In this document: positions 50,937 to 58,841 of the stretch, in pieces
Layout of the letters: every line of letters begins with the position of its first letter
Numbering within the stretch: position 1 is the stretch's first letter
NCBI GenBank assembly: GCA_017465545.1
Contig: JAFTVY010000024.1
Location: forward strand, 1 to 60,559
Origin: Ruminiclostridium sp.
GTDB lineage: Bacteria > Bacillota > Clostridia > Oscillospirales > Ruminococcaceae
Direction: 5' to 3'
Length of the DNA: 60,559 nt
Notes under the pieces: model-generated
Told to the model about the DNA's origin: nothing
The model's input: only the letters and a program-made list of their open reading frames with translations
Databases searched by the model: none
Position numbers and translations under genes: made by a program

Positions 50937-52730
50937 ATGAAGGAACTCCAGTATCCCTTTGATGCGGGATATATATTAAAGAAGAAAAAATCAATAAAAA
51001 AGCAATTGCTTGCTGACAATATGCCGAGGGTGGAAAAGAAGATTGCCATTTTAGGCGGCTCTACCACCAACGATATAAGGGATATAACGGAATTATTCCT
51101 GCTTGACTACGGCATAAAGCCACAGTTTTATATGTCGGAATATAACCGATACTGGCAGGATGCGGTATTTGATAATCCCGAACTGCAGGAGTTTGCTCCC
51201 GATATTGTTTTTATCCATACCACAAACAGAAATATTATAAAATATCCCGACGTCACCAGCACAAGAGAAGAGGCTGACGCAATACTTAAAGACCAGCTCT
51301 CCCACTTTGAAACAATGTGGAAGGCAATAGCTGACAAATACCATTGCCCCGTTATTCAGAATAACTTTGAACAGCCCTATTTCAGACTGATGGGCAACCG
51401 TGACTGCTTCGACTACAGAGGCAGGGTGAATTTCATAAACAGACTCAATATGGCGTTTGCCGATTATGCCGAAAGTCACGAAGGCTTTTATATTAACGAT
51501 ATAAATTACTTAAGTGCTTGCTACGGCATAGATAAATGGAGCGAGCCTGCCGCATGGCATATGTACAAGTACGCTATGTGCATTCCTGCGATACCTGATT
51601 TTGCCTTCAATCTTGCGGGCATTATAAAGTCGGTATTCGGTAAGAACAGAAAATCCCTGGTACTGGACCTTGACAATACCCTCTGGGGCGGCGTTGTAGG
51701 TGACGACGGAGTTGACGGAATCGAAATCGGTCAGGAAACCCATATGGGACAGGTGTACAGCGAATTCCAGAAATATCTGGCACTTGTAAAGAACACCGGC
51801 GTTATGCTCACCGTCTGCAGTAAGAACGAGGAAGAAAACGCCATTGCAGGTCTTAAGCACCCCGAAGGCATTTTAAAGCCTGAGGATTTTATAATAATCA
51901 AGGCAAACTGGGACAACAAGGACAGAAATATCGAGGCTATCGCAAATGAGCTTAATATCGGTCTTGATGCTCTGGTATTTTTAGACGATAACCCCGCTGA
52001 AAGAGCGATAGTATCCTCCCAGCTTCCTATGGTGGCAGTACCCGAAATGACTGCACCCGAGGATTATATAAGAACGGTAGACCGTTCTCATTTCTTTGAG
52101 ATTACCTCCTTTTCAGGGGATGATTTAAAGAGAAACGAGATGTACAAGAAGAACGCCGAGCGTGCCGCTATGCAGTCGCAGTTTGCTGATTACGGCGAGT
52201 ATCTGACAAGCTTGGATATGGTGGGCGTTATTGATGATTTTCTCCCCGTCTATCTGCCGAGAATAACCCAGCTTACAAATAAGAGCAACCAGTTTAATCT
52301 GACCACAAGACGCTTTACCACCTCAGAAATGGAAGAGGTTTTTGCGGATGAGGGCTATATAAGGCTCTATGGCAAGCTGACTGACAAATTCGGTGATAAT
52401 GGTATCGTATCGGTGGTTATCGGTAAAATAAACGGAGATACCCTGGACGTTATTCTGTGGCTTATGAGCTGCAGAGTATTAAAGCGTGATATGGAATACG
52501 CCATGCTTGATAATCTTGTAGAAAGAGCGGCACAGAAGGGTATCAGAGAAATTAAGGGCTATTATTATCCTACGGCAAAAAACAAGATGGTAAAGGAGCT
52601 GTATGCGGATTTCGGCTTTACTAAGATAAGCGAGGACGAAGAGGGCAATACGGTATGGAGTCTTGAAACGGCAGGATATAAAACAAAGAATAACTATATA
52701 AAGGTCGAAAGGAACAAGGAAAATGACTGA
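50937..52730 (+). CDS. FkbH-like HAD-IIIC enzyme with GNAT-like C-terminus
   Basis: 597 aa. An N-terminal SGNH-like part (LGGSTTNDIRD near 35-45, residues ~1-220), a HAD domain with LDLDNTLWGGVVGDDG (Asp244 and Asp246; LDDNPAERAIV later) and a C-terminal acyltransferase-like part (LTNKSNQFNLTTRRF, IKGYYYPTAKNKMVKELYAD). FkbH proteins load a glyceryl (or related) group from 1,3-bisphosphoglycerate onto an ACP. The ACP gene overlaps its 3' end by 8 bp, which supports that partnership here. Confidence 0.85.
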   Translation: MKELQYPFDAGYILKKKKSIKKQLLADNMPRVEKKIAILGGSTTNDIRDITELFLLDYGIKPQFYMSEYNRYWQDAVFDNPELQEFAPDIVFIHTTNRNIIKYPDVTSTREEADAILKDQLSHFETMWKAIADKYHCPVIQNNFEQPYFRLMGNRDCFDYRGRVNFINRLNMAFADYAESHEGFYINDINYLSACYGIDKWSEPAAWHMYKYAMCIPAIPDFAFNLAGIIKSVFGKNRKSLVLDLDNTLWGGVVGDDGVDGIEIGQETHMGQVYSEFQKYLALVKNTGVMLTVCSKNEEENAIAGLKHPEGILKPEDFIIIKANWDNKDRNIEAIANELNIGLDALVFLDDNPAERAIVSSQLPMVAVPEMTAPEDYIRTVDRSHFFEITSFSGDDLKRNEMYKKNAERAAMQSQFADYGEYLTSLDMVGVIDDFLPVYLPRITQLTNKSNQFNLTTRRFTTSEMEEVFADEGYIRLYGKLTDKFGDNGIVSVVIGKINGDTLDVILWLMSCRVLKRDMEYAMLDNLVERAAQKGIREIKGYYYPTAKNKMVKELYADFGFTKISEDEEGNTVWSLETAGYKTKNNYIKVERNKEND

Positions 52731-52962
52731 ACAGGAAATCTATGACAGACTTAACGAGGTATTCAGAGACGTATTCGATGAGGATGATATTGAAGTAAAC
52801 GCTGATACCACAGCGGATGATATCGAGGACTGGGACAGCCTTGCACATATCAATCTTATCGCCGCAGTAGAGGACGAATTCGGCGTGCGCTTCAAGATGG
52901 GCGAGGTTTCATCTATGAAGAACGTAGGCGAAATGGTGGAGATTATCAAGGAAAGAGCATAG
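52723..52962 (+). CDS. acyl carrier protein paired with FkbH
   Basis: 79 aa. Carrier motif EDWDSLAHINLIAAVEDEFG with phosphopantetheine Ser39, and the C-terminal VGEMVEIIKERA helix. It differs from the general AcpP at the start of the window. The ATG lies inside the fkbH-like gene (overlap of 8 bp), so translation is coupled. The stop codon directly abuts the first hairpin of a repeat array. Confidence 0.9.
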   Translation: MTEQEIYDRLNEVFRDVFDEDDIEVNADTTADDIEDWDSLAHINLIAAVEDEFGVRFKMGEVSSMKNVGEMVEIIKERA

Positions 52963-53104
52963 CACCTTCGGTGCAGTGATATCGAAGCTTTTAGCTTCGG
53001 TGATATCAAAGCCTTTGGCTTTGGTGATATTCCGACTTCGTCGGAGTGATATATCGTGCCTTGCACGATGTTGTGGAATCAATTGCCGTAGGCAATTGAT
53101 GGAT
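52962..53104. repeat. array of six tri-loop hairpins with GTGATAT linkers
   Basis: Successive stems: GCACC-TTC-GGTGC, CGAAGCT-TTT-AGCTTCG, CAAAGCC-TTT-GGCTTTG, TCCGAC-TTC-GTCGGA, TCGTGC-CTT-GCACGA and ATCAATTGCC-GTA-GGCAATTGAT. The first four are joined by (A)GTGATAT, the fifth by TGTTGTGGA. Every stem has a different sequence, yet all are perfectly paired with 3-nt loops. Confidence 0.88.
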
Positions 53105-53112
53105 TGTAAAAG

Positions 53113-53144
53113 AAAAAGCGTTCAGAAAGGCTGAACGCTTTTTT
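53113..53144 (+). terminator. terminator of the DHHW/FkbH/ACP operon
   Basis: AGCGTTCAG and CTGAACGCT with loop AAAGG, followed by TTTTTT. Similar in stem to the terminators at 1021-1052 and 56439-56473. Confidence 0.9.
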
Positions 53145-53194
53145 GGTTGTGTTGGGGTTGTAAATCGGGGGTTGACGGGGAGATGTGATGGAAC

Positions 53195-53318
53195 GAATCC
53201 CCCTGACGGCTATCGCCGCCATCCCCCTTTAGGCAAGGGGGACTTTGGTTGGTGCGGCACCAAAAGCCTCCCTTGCCTAAAGGGAGGTGGCAGTCCGTAA
53301 GGACTGACGGAGGGATTC
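53195..53318. mobile_element. MITE-like palindromic element
   Basis: 124 bp bounded by GAATCCC...GGGATTC. Inside are paired arms CCTTTAGGCAAGGGGGA and CCTCCCTTGCCTAAAGGGA, a central TTGGTGCGGCACCAA hairpin and an AGTCCGTAAGGACT hairpin. It has no coding capacity. Repeats of this type are common in gut Firmicutes genomes. Confidence 0.75.
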
Positions 53319-53430
53319 CTTTATAGAAAACGGAACCTATTAACAGAGCGATAAACCCCAATTTGAATTACTACCAACGTGTGAAACCGCCGTCAACGAA
53401 TCTTCGCAAATCACATTCTGTAAAAAGGCA

Positions 53431-53483
53431 GCAGTCCGCAGGACTGCGACCATTTTTGAAATCTTTGATTTCAAAAATATAGG
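53431..53483. repeat. two tri-loop hairpins upstream of the 53705 promoter
   Basis: GCAGTCC-GCA-GGACTGC and TTTTTGAAATC-TTT-GATTTCAAAAA. The remaining parts of 53319-53533 contain no recognisable gene. Confidence 0.65.
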
Positions 53484-53533
53484 GAACCGCCCGCGGCGGC
53501 ACGCCGACAAATTCCAAATGTCCAAAAAGTATA

Positions 53534-53562
53534 TTGACATTATATCTATAGTATGCTATAAT
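53534..53562 (+). promoter_or_regulatory. SigA promoter for the lipoprotein gene at 53705
   Basis: TTGACA, 17-bp spacer, TATAAT (perfect). The transcript would have a leader of about 135 nt containing AAGGTAAAT-TTC-ATTTACCTT and a CAGGCAA...TTGCCTG stem (53570-53624). Confidence 0.88.
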
Positions 53563-53704
53563 CATATCAATGTAAGGTAAATTTCATTTACCTTTGCAGG
53601 CAAAAGGTAATCTGTGGTTGCCTGATTTTCTCCGTAGTGACAGAATAAACGTAGGTTATACCGCAGATAGGGTTAAAACGAAAACGTAATATGAGGAAAT
53701 GAAA

Positions 53705-54703
53705 ATGAAAATGAAGAAATTCGGCGCAGTTCTTTTATCCGCTATGCTGGCGGTATCCGCCCTTTCAGGTTGTGGCAGGAGTAACGGCAATAATCAGAGT
53801 GGTTCAGGCTCAGGCGATTCCATCACCGCCCCCGGCGATCTTACCAATATCGAGTTTGATAAGAATTGTATAGTTATTGAAGGGAATACCGAAACGGTTA
53901 TTTTTGACGAGGATGGCTTTAAGCTCTCCTGTATGGGAATAACAAAAACCGAAAACGAAAATCCGAACGGAAACGCCGGCATTGACTCCTCCGCCATTGC
54001 TCTTAAGGTGGAAAACAATTCGTCCAAAAATATCGAAATGAATCTTGACTATCCTTACGTAAACGGAATACTGACGTTGGGCGGTTCTATCGTCTTTGCA
54101 CCGGGTTTTAATGATACGGGAGATTATCCGTTATGCTACGATAACACTTGCGGCGCAGAGCTGTACGGCGGTGAATTTCCTATAGAAAAGGTAACCTCCG
54201 TATTCTTATTTTTTACAATTTACGATTATGACGATCCTGAGGATGAGGGTATCACAAAGAGCGTTGCTATATACCCCGAAGGCAAGGACGCCGCAAAGCT
54301 CTACAGAAGAGAGCTTGAAGAGGGCGATATCCTTATACACAGCGACGAATACGTGGATATAGTTGCAGTAAGATCAGTATATTATTCCGATGACGATATC
54401 TATGCAACCTCCTTTTGTGTAACAAACAAGACCGATAAATCTATAAACGTGCTTACAAGCAAGGAAAAGAGCTTTTCTACTGAGATTTTAGAGGCAGGCG
54501 AAAGGGAATATATTGCAACAAACATACCTCCCGGACAGACCGGCTTTATACTCTTCGGCTGGTTCTACGCCGGAAATTCAGCTCTTTCAGGTCCTGAGGA
54601 TACCTTTGACATCACCTGCAGCTTCCATGCGGAATACAGCGATAAGCCGGGCGAATATATCGTTTCTACCGATAAGATAACCTTCCCCTGGAAGGCAGAA
54701 TAA
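53705..54703 (+). CDS. lipoprotein of unknown function
   Basis: 332 aa from ATG 53705 (GAGG 8 nt upstream; the ATG at 53699 is too close). Lipobox ALSGCG, then a Gly/Ser/Asn linker. The remainder is beta-rich, with two similar halves (VENNSSKNIEMNL... and VTNKTDKSINVL...), each ending in a G-x-G-type loop, resembling a pair of Ig-like domains in an extracellular protein. No catalytic motif is seen. Monocistronic with a long structured leader. Confidence 0.7.
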   Translation: MKMKKFGAVLLSAMLAVSALSGCGRSNGNNQSGSGSGDSITAPGDLTNIEFDKNCIVIEGNTETVIFDEDGFKLSCMGITKTENENPNGNAGIDSSAIALKVENNSSKNIEMNLDYPYVNGILTLGGSIVFAPGFNDTGDYPLCYDNTCGAELYGGEFPIEKVTSVFLFFTIYDYDDPEDEGITKSVAIYPEGKDAAKLYRRELEEGDILIHSDEYVDIVAVRSVYYSDDDIYATSFCVTNKTDKSINVLTSKEKSFSTEILEAGEREYIATNIPPGQTGFILFGWFYAGNSALSGPEDTFDITCSFHAEYSDKPGEYIVSTDKITFPWKAE

Positions 54704-54727
54704 ATAAAAATTATATAAAGTTATATC

Positions 54728-54759
54728 GAAGGCACTTTAAAAAAGCGCCTTCTTTTTTT
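54728..54759 (+). terminator. terminator of the lipoprotein gene
   Basis: GAAGGC...GCCTTC with internal CTTT/AAAG pairing and a run of seven T. Confidence 0.88.
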
Positions 54760-54885
54760 GTAAAAACCCACCCCGTAAACCGTCGGAAGTATAGAACGGA
54801 AATATAAAATTTGTCAATAGCAAAACCCAAAATAAATTGCACAAAAATGAGGGTATAAATTCGTCATTTTTCTACCCGAAAATTG

Positions 54886-55380
54886 TTTTCCACATAAGAT
54901 GATCCACGATTAAGAAACGGCTAAAACCTTGATTTAAAGCCATTTTATTAACACTTTCAACGGAGTTTTCAACAGAAAATAGGTTTTTAAACCAAAAATT
55001 CGGTGGAAAACCTTTAGTTTTCAACCATTTCAACCGTTTTTCCTGTTGAAAATGTTGAAAACCTCGGGTTATACCAAAAGTAAAATGTAACGCATTTTCA
55101 GTAAACCATTACATTAAAATTTTTCAGAAAATCGGGCTGAAATTTTGGTAAGTTTTTTTCAGAATATAACTCAGGGTAAACTTGTCGGATGATGGAATAA
55201 AAAATTTCCCACCGAAGGGCAAAAAAATTATCAACCCTGAGGAAAAATTCGAAAGTGCCGAAAACGGCTTGTATATGGGGGTTTATTAACACTTTCAACG
55301 GAGTTTTCAACATTTTTTCGGGTTAAAACTCTGAAAAGTGTTGAAAAACAGGTAGTTTTCAACAGGTTCACGTTGAAAAC
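54886..55380. repeat. array of TTTTCAAC/GTTGAAAA 9-mers in a gene-free region
   Basis: Eight copies: 54965, 55017, 55045, 55054, 55303, 55340, 55355 and 55372, in both orientations, plus partial TTTCAAC copies and a DnaA-box-like TTTTCCACA at 54886-54894. A 31-bp stretch (beginning TTTATTAACACTTTCAACGG) is repeated exactly at about 54945 and 55282. The surrounding 54760-55458 is A/T-rich and holds no convincing gene. Confidence 0.75.
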
Positions 55381-55399
55381 TTTCGTCTCGGAGTATAAT
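55373..55399 (+). promoter_or_regulatory. possible promoter for the small membrane protein
   Basis: TATAAT at 55394 with TTGAAA 15 bp upstream. The spacer is short and the -35 overlaps the last GTTGAAAAC repeat, so the call is tentative. Confidence 0.4.
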
Positions 55400-55458
55400 T
55401 CTTCAGGAGTTTCCAATAATACGGATAGTAATTTTTTTGACAGGAGATAGCGTTTTAT

Positions 55459-55722
55459 ATGGTCAAGGCTGTAAACAAGCTGATACTTGAAATCAACAAC
55501 ACGGAAAACGAATATTTTGAAAAGGCGGTGCTGTATATCCGTCCTGACAAGGCAGATGACAGCAAGCTGGGAGAATCGGCGGAAAAGTACCTCAGACGGC
55601 TTTCTACGGGTGGGGACAGAAGGGAACAGAGCAAAACCCATCTGTTTATTTCGGTGCTTATAAACGTGGCTGTAGCCGTTTTCAGCGCCACCCTGACAGC
55701 TGTGGTGTTGTGGGTGGTTTAA
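55459..55722 (+). CDS. small C-terminally anchored membrane protein
   Basis: 87 aa. The first ~60 residues are charged and helical (ILEINNTENEYFEKAVLYIR, then SAEKYLRRLSTGGDRREQSK); residues ~63-87 form one TM helix (FISVLINVAVAVFSATLTAV). No family recognised. CAGGAG is 12-13 nt before the ATG, a long spacing. Codon use looks normal and the frame is clean, so I consider it real but uncharacterised. Confidence 0.65.
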   Translation: MVKAVNKLILEINNTENEYFEKAVLYIRPDKADDSKLGESAEKYLRRLSTGGDRREQSKTHLFISVLINVAVAVFSATLTAVVLWVV

Positions 55723-55738
55723 ATCTGCAGGCAGACGT

Positions 55739-55918
55739 ACGGCTACGCCGAGTGATGTATGGCTACGCCAAGTGATGTACGGCTATGCCGAGTGATGTAT
55801 GGCTACGCCAAGTGATGTTTCGTGCTACGCACGAAGTTATGGAATCATATGTTGACAAAATCATAGATTTTGTCAACTGCCGCAGTTATTGCCATAGGCA
55901 ATAACTGCTCGCCTGCGG
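55739..55918. repeat. 20-bp tandem hairpin array with covarying stems, plus larger hairpins
   Basis: Four 20-bp units from 55739 alternate ACGGC-TAC-GCCG-AGTGATGT and ATGGC-TAC-GCCA-AGTGATGT (third unit loop TAT), so a C-G pair is replaced by a T-A pair on both sides of the stem. They are followed by TTCGTGC-TAC-GCACGAA, TTGACAAAATC-ATA-GATTTTGTCAA and GCAGTTATTGCC-ATA-GGCAATAACTGC. Confidence 0.88.
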
Positions 55919-55963
55919 CGGATGAATTATAAATGGTTGTCAAATCGTGGTTTGACGGGGTTA

Positions 55964-56093
55964 CACCTCATCCGTCAAATGACATTAAAATGTCATTTGC
56001 CACCTTCTCCTCGAGGAGAAGGCTTCAAGGGTGCATCACCTTAAAGGCTTCTCCCTCGGGAGAAGCTGTCACCGAAGGTGACTGATGAGGGGT
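55964..56093. mobile_element. second MITE-like palindromic element
   Basis: About 130 bp between ACCTCATCCGTCA and TGACTGATGAGGGG. Arms GCCACCTTCTCCTCGAGGAG.. and ..GGCTTCTCCCTCGGGAGAAG pair imperfectly, with inner AAATGACATT/AATGTCATTT and TCACCGAAGGTGA hairpins. Non-coding. Confidence 0.72.
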
Positions 56094-56147
56094 ATGCTCC
56101 CGAATTCAAATCGCCCACGAGTGCAACCCGTCAAATTTCAATTTGCC

Positions 56148-56325
56148 AACCACTCCTCTTCACTTTTCACTCTTCACTATTACCTGAAATTCGCAAAGCG
56201 AATTTCAAATCCATCAATTGCCTTCGGCAATTGATACCACTCCTCTTCACTTTTCACTTTTCACTATTACCTGAAATTTGCAAAGCGAATTTCAAATCCA
56301 TCAATTGCCTTCGGCAATTGATTCC
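56148..56325. repeat. tandem copies of the 87-bp composite repeat
   Basis: Same unit as at 48206: ACCACTCCTCTTCACTTTTC, ...CTATTACCTG, GAAATTCGC-AAA-GCGAATTTC, AATCCATCAATTGCC-TTC-GGCAATTGAT, with a second copy whose hairpin reads GAAATTTGC-AAA-GCGAATTTC (one mismatch in the stem). Confidence 0.82.
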
Positions 56326-56343
56326 GACATTAGCGAAGCGACA

Positions 56344-56430
56344 TCATATGCCTGAAGGGCATATATCATTTATCATATCTGCGTAGCAGATATATCATTG
56401 TAGTTTGAACGCCAGGCGTTCAAACTACAA
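56344..56430. repeat. ATATCATT-linked hairpins
   Basis: ATATGCC-TGAA-GGGCATAT, ATATCTGC-GTA-GCAGATAT and GTAGTTTGAACGCC-AGG-CGTTCAAACTAC, the first two followed by ATCATT. They follow the pattern of the other arrays with a different linker. Confidence 0.7.
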
Positions 56431-56438
56431 ACGACTAA

Positions 56439-56473
56439 AGCGTTCAGAAAGGCGGTATGCCTTTCTGAACGCT
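56439..56473 (-). terminator. terminator of the chemoreceptor gene
   Basis: AGCGTTCAGAAAGGC and GCCTTTCTGAACGCT form a perfect 15-bp stem with loop GGTAT. On the minus strand only TTT follows, but the stem is very stable and it lies 20 bp past the stop codon at 56494. Confidence 0.75.
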
Positions 56474-56493
56474 CTTCATTTGTTTTATACCGT

Positions 56494-58629
56494 TTATTCG
56501 GTTTCTTCCGTCTGCTCTGTTTCAGGAGCTTCCGTTATTTCGGGAGTTTCCTCGGTCACGGGAGTTTCCTCGGTCACGGGAGCTTCCTCAGTCACGGGAG
56601 TTTCCTCGGTCACAGGAGCTTCCTCTGGCTCCTCTGCGATATCCTCTTCAGCCGTTTCGGGCTTTTCGCCCTTCAGCTTAAAGTTTGATACAAGCTCATT
56701 GAGAGCCGCCGCCTGAGCGGAAAGCTCCTCGCTTGCCGCAGCACTTTCTTCGCTTGTTGCGGAGTTTGTCTGTACAACGCCGTTGATCTGATCGAGTCCG
56801 ATATTAAGCATAGCGAAGGATTCTGCCTGTCTTTCCGACTGCTTTGCTATATCGTCTACTCTGCCCTTTACGTTATTTGCAAGCTCTACAACCTCTTCAA
56901 GGCTCTGTGCTGTTTCGGCAACGATAGAATTACCATTGTTAACTGCCGCTACCGTATCAGCAATAAGAGCGTTTGTAGTATTAGCCGCCTCGGCACTCTT
57001 TGATGCCAGGTTTCTTACTTCATCCGCAACGACTGCAAAGCCCTTGCCTGCTTCTCCTGCTCTTGCCGCCTCTACCGCCGCATTGAGAGCAAGAATATTC
57101 GTCTGGAAGGCTATATCCTCAATCGTCTTGATAATGTTGCTTATTTCGTCCGATTTGTCGGAAATTGCATCCATTGCAACAGTTACCTCATTCATCTTTT
57201 CACGGGATGCAAGTATTTCCGCTACGGTATCATCTGTTTCCTTGTGAGCGGATGCGGCGCTTTCCGCATTTTTCTTAGCCTGTGCGGTAAGCTCTGTAAT
57301 GGTTGCCGCAAGCTCTTCTATAGAGGATGCCTGCTGTGTTGCACCGATGGACAGCGCATTTGCACCACTGGAAACCTGCTTTGCACCGTTGGATACCTGA
57401 TCCGCATTTTCGTTTATCTGCTTTAAGGTACGGCTGAGAGATTCTGTGATAGCCTCGATGGAGGTCTTTATCCTGCTGAAATCTCCCTTATATTCTGCCG
57501 TTACTTCCAGTGCGAAGTTACCCTTTGCCATTTCTCCAAGATTGTCGGAAACGTCACCGATAACCGTATTAAGCTCCTCGGTAACCTTCTTCATATCTCT
57601 CATAAGACCGCCGATCTCATCGTTTGTGGTTGCGGGGGGAACGGGAGAGGAAAGGTCGCCCTCGGCAAGCTTCTGCAGTCTGCCTGCGCATAAGGTTATA
57701 GGCTTTGCTATCTTATTGGCAAATATAATTGATACAATAGCTACGATTACTAAAACCGCAATTGCAACTATGATATTTATAACAAGGGATACGTATACGC
57801 CGCCTAAAAATTCCTGCTGTTCAACGTTTATACCGATTGACCAGCCTACCGTATTGGCAATGGGAGCGTAGGCTATGTATTCGGTTTTTCCACCGAAGGT
57901 GTAGGTAGAAAATCCCGGCTCGCCCTCCATCATCTTCTTTTCAACCTCGGCACGGCTCTTGTGAGAAGCGTCCTCAAGGGCAAGCTCCTGGGAGTTTACA
58001 CCGACCAGATCCGCATTCACGTTGCACATTGTGATACCTGTTCCCGAAAGAAGGTATGCATTGCCCTGCTCTCCTACCTTTATAGAGGTTGCCAGCTCTT
58101 CAAAGAAGGTTGCGGAGGGTACTATATATACAACGCCTATAATGGAGGTACCGACAACGCCGCCCTTCCAGATAGGTGCCGCAACTATCGCCGTATTGTA
58201 AACCTTAAGCGGGCTTTCAAGTGCAAAGTCGGAAATATTCGCCTTACCGCTTAGTGCTTTTTTGAAGAATTCTTCCTCGGAGCAGTCTGCACCGGTTGCT
58301 ATATTTTTTCCGTTTGCGTCTAAAACACCGCCTGAGCTGAGACCGTATCTTGCCAGTCTGTCTTCGATTGCGGCGGCTCTCTTGAGGCTACCGCCTTCCT
58401 CGTCCGCTACCGAAGCGGTACAGCCAAGCTCGGTGGCTATCGTCAGGTAAAGCTGAAGCTCCTTCTCCACTCTTGACGCCGCAACCTTTGCCGTTTCGGT
58501 AAGGGATTTGCCCATAACGTCATTTGCAGAGGAGGTGTTGAGCATTGTGCCTGCAATTCCGAGAAGAACCGATGATAAAAGCCCTATTGCTATCATCGCC
58601 GCCGTGATTTTAATTCTGATACTTTTCAT
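56494..58629 (-). CDS. methyl-accepting chemotaxis protein
   Basis: 711 aa. TM1 at about 7-29, extracellular Cache-like ligand domain (about 35-270), TM2 at about 275-300, HAMP and the MA signalling domain, whose hairpin tip reads [20 protein letters not shown]. The last ~60 residues are an acidic Thr/Glu/Pro tail of V-T-E-E-T/A-P repeats encoded by five near-identical 18-bp units (about 56533-56627); no CheR-docking pentapeptide is seen. GGGAGG precedes the ATG. It probably feeds the flagellar motor encoded earlier. Confidence 0.92.
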   Translation of the reverse strand: MKSIRIKITAAMIAIGLLSSVLLGIAGTMLNTSSANDVMGKSLTETAKVAASRVEKELQLYLTIATELGCTASVADEEGGSLKRAAAIEDRLARYGLSSGGVLDANGKNIATGADCSEEEFFKKALSGKANISDFALESPLKVYNTAIVAAPIWKGGVVGTSIIGVVYIVPSATFFEELATSIKVGEQGNAYLLSGTGITMCNVNADLVGVNSQELALEDASHKSRAEVEKKMMEGEPGFSTYTFGGKTEYIAYAPIANTVGWSIGINVEQQEFLGGVYVSLVINIIVAIAVLVIVAIVSIIFANKIAKPITLCAGRLQKLAEGDLSSPVPPATTNDEIGGLMRDMKKVTEELNTVIGDVSDNLGEMAKGNFALEVTAEYKGDFSRIKTSIEAITESLSRTLKQINENADQVSNGAKQVSSGANALSIGATQQASSIEELAATITELTAQAKKNAESAASAHKETDDTVAEILASREKMNEVTVAMDAISDKSDEISNIIKTIEDIAFQTNILALNAAVEAARAGEAGKGFAVVADEVRNLASKSAEAANTTNALIADTVAAVNNGNSIVAETAQSLEEVVELANNVKGRVDDIAKQSERQAESFAMLNIGLDQINGVVQTNSATSEESAAASEELSAQAAALNELVSNFKLKGEKPETAEEDIAEEPEEAPVTEETPVTEEAPVTEETPVTEETPEITEAPETEQTEETE

Positions 58630-58669
58630 TATGCATATACCTCCCAGTAAAGCTTAATACTGTAAAAAG

Positions 58670-58698
58670 ATTGTACCATAAATTAACTGTCAAGTAAA
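58670..58698 (-). promoter_or_regulatory. possible SigA promoter of the chemoreceptor gene
   Basis: On the minus strand: TTTACT, 17-bp spacer, TACAAT. No convincing sigma-28 promoter was found here. Confidence 0.5.
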
Positions 58699-58770
58699 GT
58701 AAAAAAATGCATTTTATACAATCTAATGCAAATATAGTGTATGTATTTGTATAAAACGACGATAAAATAC

Positions 58771-58832
58771 GCCACCTGCAGAGTGTATCAGCTACAAAAC
58801 CTGAGTTCTGCGCTTCACCCCTTGCAGGTGGC
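58771..58832 (-). terminator. long-loop palindrome after the MATE gene
   Basis: GCCACCTGCA (58771-58780) and TGCAGGTGGC (58823-58832) are perfect 10-bp arms separated by 42 nt. On the minus strand TATTTTATCG follows. It lies just beyond the MATE stop and may act as a terminator. Confidence 0.5.
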
Positions 58833-58841
58833 ATTCTGTTT

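Noticed and set aside
52962-53104. CRISPR array
   Set aside because: Units are only 20-26 bp, each is itself palindromic with a different stem, linkers are 7-8 bp and no cas genes are present.
55098-55641. Minus-strand frames in the TTTTCAAC region with a VENSVESVN-like peptide
   Set aside because: The peptide is only the translation of the GTTGAAAA repeats; no RBS or promoter and overlap with the small membrane protein.
56078-56386. Open frame through the 87-bp repeats
   Set aside because: It consists of translated repeat DNA (duplicated LPEICKANFKSINCL-like peptide) and has no RBS.
58630-58841. Sigma-28 (FliA) promoter before the chemoreceptor gene
   Set aside because: No TAAA-N15-CCGATA-like match was found by eye; a SigA-like pair fits better.
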